Source of the DNA: Oscillospiraceae bacterium
GTDB taxonomy: Bacteria; Bacillota_A; Clostridia; Oscillospirales; CAG-272
Assembly (NCBI GenBank): GCA_015063445.1
Contig: SVUD01000038.1
Location: 1 to 17,712, forward strand
Direction of reading: 5' to 3'
Length of the DNA: 17,712 bases
The notes beneath the pieces are model-generated. The model was not told the DNA's origin, ran no database searches, and worked only from the letters and a program-made list of their open reading frames with translations. Positions within the stretch are counted from its first letter, which is position 1; each line of letters starts with the position of its first letter. This document shows positions 1-8,014 of the stretch, piece by piece. A program made the translations under genes and the position numbers.

Positions 1-18
1 TAGCAAAGAGACTGAGGA

Positions 19-300
19 TTATTCCTGAGCTTCTCTCTTAGCTGCGAAGCATGCGCTGCAGTAAACAGGCTTTCCTTCGGTGGGCTTGAAGGGCACCTGG
101 CACTCACTACCGCACTCTACGCAAACAGCAGAGAACATTTCTCTTGCACCCTTCTGCGCATTCTTCTTTGCAGCACGGCACTCCTTGCATCTGGAAGGCT
201 CATTCTCAAAGCCCTTAGATGCATAGAATTCCTGCTCACCCGCGGTGAACACGAAATCATTGCCACAATCTTTGCACTTCAATGTCTTGTCCTGGAACAT
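19..300 (-). CDS. Double zinc-ribbon protein (zf_Tbcl-like)
   Basis: A 93-residue protein with two four-cysteine zinc ribbons: Cys9/Cys12 with Cys38/Cys41, and Cys60/Cys63 with Cys81/Cys84. It is rich in Lys and Arg between the two units, which would suit nucleic-acid or protein binding. Small proteins of this kind are common in Clostridia and have no established function. The ATG at 300 is preceded by a GAGG about nine bases upstream. No clear promoter lies just upstream, so it may be read from the sigma factor promoter, through the tRNA-like sequence between them. The stop is TAA at 19-21. There is no signal peptide or membrane segment, so it is probably cytoplasmic. The family call is from the cysteine pattern and is fairly safe; the role is unknown. 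Confidence 0.8.
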   Translation of the reverse strand: MFQDKTLKCKDCGNDFVFTAGEQEFYASKGFENEPSRCKECRAAKKNAQKGAREMFSAVCVECGSECQVPFKPTEGKPVYCSACFAAKREAQE

Positions 301-335
301 GTTTGTTTTTCCTCACTTAAATAGGTTTTATTTTT

Positions 336-399
336 TGCCCTTAGACGGATTCCAACCGACGCCTTTGTAAACCAACGCTCTCCCTTAAGCTACTTGGGC
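336..399 (-). pseudogene. tRNA-like sequence, apparently a degenerate tRNA
   Basis: Read on the minus strand, this 64-base stretch carries tRNA landmarks. There is a TA followed by a D-arm-like GCTT...GAGC pair with a GGGA loop, a box-A-like TAGCTTAAGGGAGAGC, and a TTTACAA run resembling a valine (TAC) anticodon loop. A T-arm follows, GTCGG-TTGGAAT-CCGTC, and the ends can pair as TGCCC/GGGCA. It is about 12 bases shorter than a normal tRNA. The anticodon stem does not close, two acceptor positions mismatch, and the invariant C of TTCGA is G. I therefore read it as a decayed or deleted tRNA between the sigma factor and zinc-ribbon genes. It could instead be another structured RNA. Confidence 0.4.
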
Positions 400-410
400 A
401 TATAAGCTTA

Positions 411-1004
411 TTAAACTTCCGATAAAATTTCTCTTATAGTCTTGCTTTCCCTAAGACTTTTTGAAATTCTGAACTTTGCGTTATCAATAGACTTTGCGCT
501 TTTTCCGAGCGACTCGGCTATATCCTTCGTCGTATACCGTTCAAAGCTGAGGCGGAAGACCTCATACTCAAAATCCGAAAGAAGCTCCTTCGCTTCCCGC
601 ATTACTCTATCGCAGACATCGCGAGTTACTATTGAATTTTCAACGTTAACCCCCGACGCAACCTTCTCAAGACTCAGATAGTCATCGGATTTATCAAGAT
701 CCTTAAGCCTCTTTCTTAAGAGACTTTTAAGACGGTTTGTTACGCATACGCTCGCATAAAGACCAAACGTAACACCGTCACACTTACCCGAATCATACGT
801 CATCGCGGCGCTATGCAGAGCTATGCTTGCCTCCTGCATAAACTCGGACTCCTCTGCCGACAAAACGCCAAAATACGTAGCGATACGCTTTTTTAAGAGA
901 GGACTATACCTCTCAATCAGCTCGGCAAACGCCTCGTCCGAGAAGCTTTCGCCACGCACCATATCAATAAGCTCGTTTACTTCAGCATTTTTAATAGAAT
1001 CCAT
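411..1004 (-). CDS. SigH-like RNA polymerase sigma factor
   Basis: A sigma-70 family protein of 197 residues from the chosen start. The N-terminal half holds region 2 (a short helix set with ERYSPLL, the EFMQEASIAL core-binding helix and a following promoter-melting segment). The C-terminal 60 residues hold region 4, with the helix-turn-helix TTKDIAESLGKSAKSIDNAK. The KSIDNA signature is typical of the SigH (Spo0H) group, which directs early stationary-phase and sporulation genes in Firmicutes. I chose ATG 1004 because GGAG lies five bases upstream. The longer reading from 1034 starts inside the -10 element of a consensus promoter, so it cannot be on that transcript. The gene is not next to secE/nusG, where sigH often sits, so it may be a SigH paralogue. 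Confidence 0.8.
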   Translation of the reverse strand: MDSIKNAEVNELIDMVRGESFSDEAFAELIERYSPLLKKRIATYFGVLSAEESEFMQEASIALHSAAMTYDSGKCDGVTFGLYASVCVTNRLKSLLRKRLKDLDKSDDYLSLEKVASGVNVENSIVTRDVCDRVMREAKELLSDFEYEVFRLSFERYTTKDIAESLGKSAKSIDNAKFRISKSLRESKTIREILSEV

Positions 1005-1032
1005 ATCGACTCCACGCACATTGTATAACAAC

Positions 1033-1061
1033 ATTATAACTTTTTATTTATTTTTTGTCAA
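1033..1061 (-). promoter_or_regulatory. Consensus vegetative promoter of the sigma factor gene
   Basis: On the minus strand a perfect TTGACA (1056-1061) is followed after 17 bases by a perfect TATAAT (1033-1038). Transcription would start near 1026, giving a short leader of about 22 bases that contains the GGAG for ATG 1004. An exact match to the housekeeping consensus implies strong constitutive expression. Confidence 0.85.
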
Positions 1062-1188
1062 TACTTTTATTCAAAAAAATTTATATTTTTTTCGTAATTT
1101 ATACAATATTTGCGTTTTTTGCATTGATTTTTCTGTAATATTGCACGAATTTATGTAAAACATCAACAGTTTAACGTTCTTTTACAGT

Positions 1189-1743
1189 TTACGAGAGAAA
1201 TTCAAGCTTCCCCGTAACGCAGAAAAGCATACCTCTGTAGATACTGTCCGGATTGCGCTCGAAGTTAGAAACTATGCTTTCAGCCTCAGCTCTCGAGTTT
1301 ACCGTGAGAGAAAGCGAAAACATTTTTCCGATCTTGTTATTCGCTTCAAGACTTACGTAAAATCTTCTGTCGGCAAGCTCGGTTATCTCTCCCTTGATTT
1401 CAGCCTTGCTCTTACTGAGCGATATGTGCTTTGCCGCGGACTTTATGCTCGCCTCTCTGAAGGCGGGATCGAGTCTATCGTAAAGCTCAGCGGCTATAAG
1501 ACGTCCGCTATCCGAGATCATATAATACTTCTCACCGTCTATTTCATCAAAAAGAAGATGGTCCGAATCGGCAAGATCTCTCAGAGAGGCCTCGTAATCA
1601 AAGGTAATTTCCGGAACGTTTTCAATTATAATTTTGCTGAGCGTAGTATAGTCTATCGGATATCTGATGTTATCAAGAAGAAACAAAAGAAATATTTTGA
1701 TTTCCGTAAGACTTTTTAGCGTAAATTTAGTGTTCTTTTTCAT
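1189..1743 (-). CDS. DUF4364 family protein, probable winged-helix regulator
   Basis: A 184-residue protein matching the clostridial DUF4364 family in length and layout. The N-terminal 80 residues look like a winged helix: LTEIKIFLLFLLDN, then a short recognition-helix segment and a hairpin ending in the conserved-looking YYMISDSGR. An alpha/beta C-terminal half follows. DUF4364 proteins have no proven function; DNA binding is inferred from the fold. The ATG at 1743 has AAGGTG about five bases upstream. It lies downstream of the ABC substrate-binding gene, separated by a hairpin terminator, so it is probably transcribed independently, though I see no clean promoter. No obvious terminator follows its stop; the next feature is the sigma factor promoter on the same strand. 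Confidence 0.8.
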   Translation of the reverse strand: MKKNTKFTLKSLTEIKIFLLFLLDNIRYPIDYTTLSKIIIENVPEITFDYEASLRDLADSDHLLFDEIDGEKYYMISDSGRLIAAELYDRLDPAFREASIKSAAKHISLSKSKAEIKGEITELADRRFYVSLEANNKIGKMFSLSLTVNSRAEAESIVSNFERNPDSIYRGMLFCVTGKLEFLS

Positions 1744-1796
1744 TTTTCACCTTAATTTGTTTTATCGGTTTTATAATAACATCCAAAATTCATATA

Positions 1797-1827
1797 AAGG
1801 CTAGCCTCAAAGAAAGAAGCTAGCCTT
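1797..1827 (-). terminator. Hairpin terminator after the ABC substrate-binding gene
   Basis: A nine-base perfect stem, AAGGCTAGC (1797-1805) with GCTAGCCTT (1819-1827), encloses a 13-base loop. It lies about 40 bases past the stop of the minus-strand lipoprotein gene. The T-run on the minus strand is modest (TTTATAT); a better run of five T lies on the plus side, where no gene ends. Confidence 0.6.
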
Positions 1828-1868
1828 AAATTTTTATGTTGTACAGCGCATTAATACGCTACAGTGAA

Positions 1869-3620
1869 TTAATCTTCAAGATACTGTCTGTATTTTTTCT
1901 GCTTCATGTCGGTGAGAATAAGGTTTCCAAAGCCGTCAAATCCTGTCTTTGAAATATGCTTATGCTCAAACGTGAAGGTCTTATTGAATACAAGAGGTAC
2001 GATGCAGGCGGACTCAACGAGCTTTTTCTCCGCATCGTGAAGAATATCACTTTTGGCAGATGCGTTTGTTTCGTTATACGCTTTCTTTATAAGATTATCG
2101 TAAGACGCATCGCTATATCCCGCAACGTTAGTGCAGCTTACCGAAGGATCGTCAAAATTAACGCCGCTTCCGTTGAACGTACCCGCAAAAGCGGAAAGAG
2201 CAACAAACGGATCGAAGGAATACATTTGCCAATCAAGTCCAAGAACATCAAATCCACGATCATCGCCGTAGAAATCGCTGCGTATAGCATTGTTGGCAAG
2301 AACCTGTATTATGGAATCGGATATCTTGTTCGAGTTCGCGCCTTCGCCAACCTCCATAGTTCTTTCAGAAACAGGATTAACAGTGACTGTAAATCCAAGA
2401 GCAGTCCAAGCTGCTTTTACAACGTTTGCAATCGCAATAGACTCTTCATCATCGTTTATAGTCAAGGTAAATGATTTGCTTATACCTGTAAAGTCAACGC
2501 CGGAAAGAAGCGCCTGAGCCTCGCTAAGCTTTGCTGATGCGGAGATAAGATCATCACGATCCTTGTTGAAGGATTTTCCGGTATCGGGATCAAGAACCGC
2601 ATCGGGAAGGAAGCCCGTTGCCGCCTTAGCGAACGTAATAGCGTTAACTATCGCATTACGGTCTATCGCGATAGAAAGAGCCTTTCTGACCTCGGGGATC
2701 TTGAATAAGGGTCTATCGGTATTAAATACATATGTATAAGTGGAAAGATCGTCTATGACGTCAGCTTCCTTTTTATTTGCCGCTCTATCGGAAAGAGGAG
2801 CGTCTGTCATATAGAATACAACCTTATTTTCAATATCGGCATACGTAGCGTTTGCAACTCCGATAAGCTTACCGGGATTTACTATTTTGTAGGGATTCTT
2901 AAGTCCAAGCTCCTGATGATATCCCTCATTGCGAGCGAGAGTGAAGCTCTTATCAGGCGCAAAATGGGAAATCATGAACGGTCCGTTGGTTACAAGAGTA
3001 TTAACAAGCTTAGACCAATAACCTGCGGTGAGGTTCGTTGCTATATCCTGACGGATGGGGCAGCTTGCAACGGTAGCAAGATTCTTAAGAAGCTGCTCGT
3101 AATTAGCTCCGTTGCGATATTTTATGGTTATCTGGTAGGTCTCGGATGCAACGGCTCCGAATTCAAATGCGGAGACCTCTCCGTTCTTAACCTTAACAGC
3201 GTTCTCTATGTCGTAAAGAAGAGCTGCGGCGGGGTTAGCGTCATTGGGGTTGAGTAATACGTTGCGCCACGCATAAATATAGTCATCGGCTTTAACACGA
3301 GCGCCGTCCGACCAATAAGTTTCCTTAAGGTCAATAACTATCGTATTCTCGGTTTCATCTACCTCGTAAGAATCGGCAGCGCCGTCACACTTAAGCTTTC
3401 CCTTTTCATTCACTCTGAAAAGAGGGTCGTAAAGCAAGCTCATAACAAGCTCGGCAGTGCTGTCCACGTAATAGTCAGTAGGATCAAAATCATAAATCTT
3501 TTCTCCAAGGTAAACCTTAATCTCAGGTCCGCCGTCCTTGGGCGTTCCGCAAGAAGCAAAAACAAACAAGCTTCCCATAACTAAGGTTAACGCAAGAAGC
3601 AAACTCGTAATCTTTTTCAT
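1869..3620 (-). CDS. ABC transporter substrate-binding lipoprotein (family 5, OppA-type)
   Basis: A 583-residue extracytoplasmic binding protein of the peptide/nickel SBP family 5. It has a lipoprotein signal peptide: positive KK, a hydrophobic core at residues 4-22, and a lipobox FAS-Cys24, so the mature protein is anchored at the outer face of the membrane. A Gly/Asp-rich linker follows. The family signature is visible around residue 310, FNTDRPLFKIPEVRKALSIA, and the length is normal for OppA-like proteins. Substrate is probably an oligopeptide, but this cannot be read from sequence. No permease or ATPase genes are nearby, so it is an orphan binding protein or serves a transporter encoded elsewhere. 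The ATG at 3620 has a GGAGG about seven bases upstream and its own promoter. Confidence 0.9.
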   Translation of the reverse strand: MKKITSLLLALTLVMGSLFVFASCGTPKDGGPEIKVYLGEKIYDFDPTDYYVDSTAELVMSLLYDPLFRVNEKGKLKCDGAADSYEVDETENTIVIDLKETYWSDGARVKADDYIYAWRNVLLNPNDANPAAALLYDIENAVKVKNGEVSAFEFGAVASETYQITIKYRNGANYEQLLKNLATVASCPIRQDIATNLTAGYWSKLVNTLVTNGPFMISHFAPDKSFTLARNEGYHQELGLKNPYKIVNPGKLIGVANATYADIENKVVFYMTDAPLSDRAANKKEADVIDDLSTYTYVFNTDRPLFKIPEVRKALSIAIDRNAIVNAITFAKAATGFLPDAVLDPDTGKSFNKDRDDLISASAKLSEAQALLSGVDFTGISKSFTLTINDDEESIAIANVVKAAWTALGFTVTVNPVSERTMEVGEGANSNKISDSIIQVLANNAIRSDFYGDDRGFDVLGLDWQMYSFDPFVALSAFAGTFNGSGVNFDDPSVSCTNVAGYSDASYDNLIKKAYNETNASAKSDILHDAEKKLVESACIVPLVFNKTFTFEHKHISKTGFDGFGNLILTDMKQKKYRQYLED

Positions 3621-3654
3621 ATCTTTCCTCCGAAATAAATTACTTTACCAATAC

Positions 3655-3683
3655 ATTTTACCACAAAACGTTTTCTTTTTCAA
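3655..3683 (-). promoter_or_regulatory. Vegetative promoter of the substrate-binding protein gene
   Basis: On the minus strand TTGAAA (3678-3683) and TAAAAT (3655-3660) are separated by 17 bases. Each hexamer is one base off consensus. They lie about 35 bases upstream of the start codon. Confidence 0.7.
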
Positions 3684-3761
3684 CATTTAAATTTATATAA
3701 AAAGATTTTCGGTCATTTGCACAATATTTTTTAAAAGATGTTGTGGATTTTATACATAAAT

Positions 3762-3791
3762 GCATATTTGCGGATGGGTTGGGCAATACTG
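3762..3791 (+). promoter_or_regulatory. Forespore-type (sigma F/G) promoter of gpr
   Basis: GCATA (3762-3766), 15 bases, then GGCAATACTG (3782-3791). This fits the sigma F consensus GYATA-N15-GGNNANANTR at every specified position, and sigma G recognises similar sites. It sits about 46 bases before the gpr start. In Bacillus subtilis gpr is under sigma F and sigma G, so the position agrees with the gene's role. Confidence 0.65.
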
Positions 3792-3836
3792 GTAATCAAT
3801 AGCCGCAAGGCAAACGCTTAACGATCGGAGCAACGT

Positions 3837-4697
3837 ATGAAGCAGCATTTTTTAAACGAATCAAATAACGGACGCTATACATCTGACCTTGCGTGTGAAA
3901 GACACCGCGCCGACACAAGCATCCCGGGAGTAACATATAAAAAGGAAACGAGCGGTCCATTCACGTGGGAGCGCATCGAAATTTCTTCACACGAGGGAGA
4001 GATTGCCATTCAGCGACCGAGGGGTAGCTATGATACCTTATCGACCGAAAGAATGGACCTTCTTGATGAAGAGGAAATCGGGGATGCCGCCAACGAAATT
4101 GCCGGAGAGCTTTGCAGAATTTTCGAAAAAACTTCGGTAATACCAACGAGAATTCTCGTGGTAGGTCTTGGAAATCCGAGCCTGACGCCTGATTCCGTTG
4201 GACCGAGAGCCGCAGAGCTTGTGAATGCCACACTCCATCTCTACGAAGATGACTCGAACGCATTCAAGAACCTTGAGTGCTCGGAAATTGCGGTTTTCAC
4301 GCCCGGAGTTATGGCAAATACCGGCTTGGAATCAAGCGATACCGTGTCAGCTTTATGCGATATAATTGAGCCCGATGCGGTGATAGCTATTGATGCGATT
4401 GCCTCACGTTCACCATCACGGCTCGGTACTACCGTGCAAATTTCCAACACGGGTATTTTTCCCGGCAGCGGTATTGGAAACAAAAGGAAAGCGATAGGCG
4501 AAAGAACGCTTGGAATACCCGTTATAGCCATTGGCGTGCCCACTGTTATAAGCGCCTCGGCTTTTTGCGCTTCGGAAAATGAAGAAGGCGAAAGCTATGA
4601 TGACATGTTCGTATCACCTCGTGATATCGATACTATCGTTAACGCATCGGCAAGGATAATATCGGGTGGAATAAATCAAGCATTTGGAATTTTTTAA
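3837..4697 (+). CDS. gpr: GPR germination endopeptidase (spore protease)
   Basis: A 286-residue member of peptidase family A25, which degrades small acid-soluble spore proteins when spores germinate. Family landmarks in order: the N-terminal SDLACE (residues 16-21, equivalent to the RTDLA.E region near the zymogen cleavage site), VVGLGNPSLTPDSVGP (108-123), TPGVMANTG (155-163) and AVIAIDAIASRS (181-192). Asp119 and Asp186 are 67 apart and match the two aspartates implicated in catalysis in the Bacillus enzyme. It is shorter than the roughly 370-residue Bacillus protein. The ATG at 3837 has GGAG six bases upstream. A forespore-type promoter precedes it and a hairpin terminator follows. Its presence implies a sporulating organism. 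Confidence 0.95.
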   Translation: MKQHFLNESNNGRYTSDLACERHRADTSIPGVTYKKETSGPFTWERIEISSHEGEIAIQRPRGSYDTLSTERMDLLDEEEIGDAANEIAGELCRIFEKTSVIPTRILVVGLGNPSLTPDSVGPRAAELVNATLHLYEDDSNAFKNLECSEIAVFTPGVMANTGLESSDTVSALCDIIEPDAVIAIDAIASRSPSRLGTTVQISNTGIFPGSGIGNKRKAIGERTLGIPVIAIGVPTVISASAFCASENEEGESYDDMFVSPRDIDTIVNASARIISGGINQAFGIF

Positions 4698-4706
4698 TAA
4701 AAGTGA

Positions 4707-4747
4707 AAAACGACGGATACATTGTAAAAAAGTGCATCCGTCGTTTT
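4707..4747. terminator. Bidirectional terminator between gpr and the obg operon
   Basis: A 12-base perfect stem, AAAACGACGGAT (4707-4718) with ATCCGTCGTTTT (4736-4747). It sits between two convergent stop codons, at about 4697 and 4765. The minus-strand side has the better T-rich tail, but the hairpin can serve both directions. Confidence 0.85.
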
Positions 4748-4764
4748 GCAAATATTTGTTTGCA

Positions 4765-5340
4765 TTAATCGTACTTTTTGATAATCAAATCCGAAAGCTT
4801 GATTTTCGGAACTATATTTTCTTCGCTTTCATTTTTGTAGTATTTGAGCGATTCGCCATCACTGACTTGCGCTATTTTCGCAACCTCCTTAGGATAACCG
4901 AGAGCGATGACGAGAATAGGATGTTTATATTTTTCCGTCATCAGAGAAGCGAAGTAGTCCTTATTAAAATTGCGTATCATACAAGCGCCTATTCCCTTTT
5001 CCGCCGCGGCAAGAGATATAGCTTCAGCAGCGATACCGACATCTATCAAAAGATTGGGATCGGGATTTTCCTCAGCGGAGGTAAGAACTACATACGAAAC
5101 CGGCGCAACGGCAAGCGTTGGCTTCTTTTCTTTAGGAAGAAGTCCTCCTAATGAAACCATCGAAAACGCATCCAACGCCCCTTTACCGCTAACGGTAACG
5201 TAGCGAATTCTCTGCAGATTTCCTGCCGACGCTACCCTTCCCGCGCAGCTTAATATATCCTCAAGGTCTGCATCCGTGACGATTTTCGACACGTCAAATC
5301 TTCTGATAGTTCTTGTTTTTTCAACGAGCTGCGAAAACAT
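4765..5340 (-). CDS. Nitroreductase family flavoprotein
   Basis: A 191-residue FMN-dependent nitroreductase-like oxidoreductase. Family features are the N-terminal FMN-binding TRTIRRFD, a central alanine-rich helix (AAEAISLAAAEKGIGACMIRNF) and the near-C-terminal LGYPKEV. Such proteins use NAD(P)H to reduce nitro compounds, quinones or flavins; the natural substrate is not predictable here. I chose ATG 5340 because a perfect AAGGAGG lies six bases upstream at 5346-5352. The longer frame to 5373 would run into obg coding sequence. That ribosome binding site overlaps the obg stop codon (5351-5353), so translation is probably coupled to obg. It is the last gene of the operon, before a strong hairpin. 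Confidence 0.88.
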   Translation of the reverse strand: MFSQLVEKTRTIRRFDVSKIVTDADLEDILSCAGRVASAGNLQRIRYVTVSGKGALDAFSMVSLGGLLPKEKKPTLAVAPVSYVVLTSAEENPDPNLLIDVGIAAEAISLAAAEKGIGACMIRNFNKDYFASLMTEKYKHPILVIALGYPKEVAKIAQVSDGESLKYYKNESEENIVPKIKLSDLIIKKYD

Positions 5341-5350
5341 AAAAGCCTCC

Positions 5351-6637
5351 TTAATATACGAAGTCAAATTCAAAATCGTATATGCTTACGGTATCGCCTT
5401 CTTCAACTCCTGCCTCGCGGAGCTTATCTATAACACCGTTCTTGATAAGCACCCTCTGGAAGAAGTTGAGCGACTCGTAATCCGAAAAATTGATATTGCC
5501 CATAAAGTTGAAGAGCCATTCGCCCTCAACGACATATTTTTCGTTTTCTCTGCGCACGGTTGTGGCTCTCACATCTGCTTCCGTAACCTTTACGTCATCC
5601 TCGGGAGTATATTCGGGCTCATAAACCGTGAGAGGAGGAAGAGCGCGAAGAGCATCCGCTGCCTTAGCTACAAGCTCATCGAGTCCTTCTCCGGTTACGG
5701 CTGAGACGGGTATGACGGTTCTATCAAGCTTTTTACAGAATTCGAAGAAATCCTTGACGTAATCCTCGTAATCCATAAGCACGGAATCTATCTTATTCGC
5801 CACTATGATCTGGGGGCGTGTTGAAAGCTCCGGTGAATATTTAAGCAATTCCTCGTCTATTTTCTTTATATCGTCTATGGGATCTCTTCCATCCGCTGCC
5901 GAAAGATCGACCACGTGAAGAAGCAAACGGCATCTGTCAACGTGTCTTAAGAACGCATGACCGAGACCGAGTCCCTCCGACGCTCCCTCAATAAGTCCGG
6001 GTATATCCGCGGCAAGAAATCCCTTTCCGCCTTTGACCTCAACCACACCGAGATTCGGCGATAGCGTCGTGAAATGATAATTTGCTATTTTAGGCTTCGC
6101 GGCGCTTATTCTTGAAAGGATCGAGGACTTTCCTACGTTTGGGAATCCTATGAGACCCACCTCGGCAAGCATCTTGAGCTCGAGAAGCACTTCCCTCTCC
6201 TCTCCCTTGGTACCGCTTTTCGCAAATCGGGGTATCTGCCTTGTAGGAGTCGCGAAATGACGGTTGCCCCAACCGCCTCTGCCGCCCTTGCAAACGACGA
6301 ATTCATCAGCCGAAGCCATATCGAATATGATTTTTCCCGTCGACGGATCTTTTATCAGAGTTCCGGGTGGGACGGGTATTACGGTATCGCTTCCGCTCTT
6401 ACCGTGCTTTTTTCCGCCGCTTCCGTTATCGCCGTTTTCGGCTATAAACTTTCTTTTGTAACGAAAGGCAAGAAGCGTATTCGCGCCCGTATCTACCTTG
6501 AATACTATATTTCCGCCTCTGCCGCCGTCTCCACCGTCAGGACCGCCCGCATTGACGTATTTTTCTCTGTGAAAGGCAACGGCTCCGTTTCCTCCGTCAC
6601 CCGCCTTCAGATACACTTTAATGTTATCTATAAACAT
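5351..6637 (-). CDS. obg: GTPase Obg/CgtA
   Basis: A 428-residue Obg GTPase, full length with three domains. The glycine-rich Obg fold is at 1-158 (for example GGPDGGDGGRGGN). The G domain is at about 159-332 with P-loop GFPNVGKSS (164-172), DIPG (211-214), NKID (281-284) and SAV (312-314). An OCT domain at about 355-428 ends in IYDFEFDFVY. Obg acts in late assembly of the large ribosomal subunit and links growth to stress or, in Bacillus, sporulation control. The ATG at 6637 has AAGGAG upstream. It is third in the DUF512-der-obg-nitroreductase operon, with 29 bases after der and no promoter between. Confidence 0.97.
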   Translation of the reverse strand: MFIDNIKVYLKAGDGGNGAVAFHREKYVNAGGPDGGDGGRGGNIVFKVDTGANTLLAFRYKRKFIAENGDNGSGGKKHGKSGSDTVIPVPPGTLIKDPSTGKIIFDMASADEFVVCKGGRGGWGNRHFATPTRQIPRFAKSGTKGEEREVLLELKMLAEVGLIGFPNVGKSSILSRISAAKPKIANYHFTTLSPNLGVVEVKGGKGFLAADIPGLIEGASEGLGLGHAFLRHVDRCRLLLHVVDLSAADGRDPIDDIKKIDEELLKYSPELSTRPQIIVANKIDSVLMDYEDYVKDFFEFCKKLDRTVIPVSAVTGEGLDELVAKAADALRALPPLTVYEPEYTPEDDVKVTEADVRATTVRRENEKYVVEGEWLFNFMGNINFSDYESLNFFQRVLIKNGVIDKLREAGVEEGDTVSIYDFEFDFVY

Positions 6638-6666
6638 ATTTTCTCCTTCTTACGAAAGACAACGGA

Positions 6667-7998
6667 CTATCCCTCTTTATCGCCCTTTTGTCTTATAACG
6701 ATCCTTATGGGAGTACCCTCAAAGCCGAAGGTGTCTCTAAGGCAGTTTTCAATATAACGTCTGTATGAGAAATGGAACAGCTCCTCGCTGTTACAGAAAA
6801 TAACGAACATGGGGGGACAGACAGACGTTTGTGTCATATAATAAATTTTTAAGCGCTTACCTCTGTCCGAAGGAGGCTGAACACGTGTCATCGCATCATT
6901 GAGAACATCGTTAAGCATACCCGTGCTGACTCTGTGACAGGACGAATTATAAACGTCGTTTATCATAGAATATATGTTCATAACTCTCTGACCGGTCATT
7001 GCCGAAACAAAAATTATAGGGGCGTACGGCATATAAGCCAGAGCTGTTCTTATCTGATTGGTAACCTCTTTTGTGGTGCTGTTATCCTTTTCAACGGCAT
7101 CCCACTTATTTACGACTATGATGCAAGCCTTGCCTGCCTCGTGAGCAATGCCCGCTATTTTTTCGTCCTGCTCGGTGATGCCGTCCTTACCGTCTATCAT
7201 AATAAGACAAACGTCGGCTCTCTCAACAGCCATATTGGCTCTGAGGACGCTGAACTTTTCTATTCGGTCCTCAACCTTTGATTTTCGTCTTATACCCGCA
7301 GTGTCTATGAAGTTATATTTTCCGTATGCGTTCTCGATGAGAGTGTCAACAGCATCACGGGTAGTTCCCGCTATATCCGAAACTATCATTCTCTCCTCAC
7401 CGCACATACGGTTGATTATCGAGGATTTTCCCGCATTGGGCTTTCCTATCACGGCAACGTTGATAATAGACTCGTCCTCTTCCTCACCGTCACCGAAATC
7501 GCATTCCTCAACGATAGCGTCAAGAAGATCTCCCGAGCCCGTTCCGTGAAGCGACGAAAGAGCAATAGGCTCTCTGTCAAAACCAAGCTCATAGAATTCG
7601 TAATATTCGTAAGGAACCTCTCCTACACGGTCTACCTTGTTTACACAAAGTATAATAGGCTTACCCGATTTTTTTAGCATTACCGCTATATCCTTATCAT
7701 CCGCGAGAAGTCCCGCTCTGACGTCGCAGAGAAATATGATAACATCCGCCGTAGCGACCGCTATCTCTGCCTGCATACGCATCTGCTTGAGAATCGTATC
7801 CTCACTCTTAGGCTCTATTCCTCCGGTATCTATCAGAATAAATTTTCTGCTGTTCCACTCCGCCTCCGCGTAAATGCGGTCACGTGTTACCCCGGGGGTA
7901 TCCTCTACTATTGAACGGCGTTCGCCGATGATTTTATTAAAAAGAGTGCTTTTGCCGACGTTAGGTCTGCCGACAATCGCTACAATTGGTTTTGCCAT
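6667..7998 (-). CDS. der: Ribosome biogenesis GTPase Der (EngA)
   Basis: A 443-residue protein with the diagnostic tandem G domains. The first has GRPNVGKST (10-18), DTGG (57-60) and NKVD (120-123). The second has GKPNAGKSS (185-193), DTAG (232-235) and NKWD (297-300). A KH-like domain (about 360-440) ends the protein. Der is essential for 50S ribosomal subunit maturation. All GTP-binding motifs are intact and the length is normal. The ATG at 7998 has AGGAGG about nine bases upstream, inside the 16-base gap after the DUF512 gene, so the two are surely cotranscribed. The neighbouring obg has a related function. Confidence 0.97.
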   Translation of the reverse strand: MAKPIVAIVGRPNVGKSTLFNKIIGERRSIVEDTPGVTRDRIYAEAEWNSRKFILIDTGGIEPKSEDTILKQMRMQAEIAVATADVIIFLCDVRAGLLADDKDIAVMLKKSGKPIILCVNKVDRVGEVPYEYYEFYELGFDREPIALSSLHGTGSGDLLDAIVEECDFGDGEEEDESIINVAVIGKPNAGKSSIINRMCGEERMIVSDIAGTTRDAVDTLIENAYGKYNFIDTAGIRRKSKVEDRIEKFSVLRANMAVERADVCLIMIDGKDGITEQDEKIAGIAHEAGKACIIVVNKWDAVEKDNSTTKEVTNQIRTALAYMPYAPIIFVSAMTGQRVMNIYSMINDVYNSSCHRVSTGMLNDVLNDAMTRVQPPSDRGKRLKIYYMTQTSVCPPMFVIFCNSEELFHFSYRRYIENCLRDTFGFEGTPIRIVIRQKGDKEG

Positions 7999-8014
7999 CT
8001 TTCTTTTCCTCCTT

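Noticed and set aside
1154..1186. TGTAAAA...TTTTACA inverted repeat after the DUF4364 gene, as terminator or operator
   Set aside because: The arms are only seven AT-rich pairs with a long loop and no T-run, which is easily chance in this AT-rich gap.
1956..2474. A 172-codon plus-strand frame opposite the substrate-binding lipoprotein gene
   Set aside because: It is antisense to a clear, well-conserved gene, and its own translation shows no family features.
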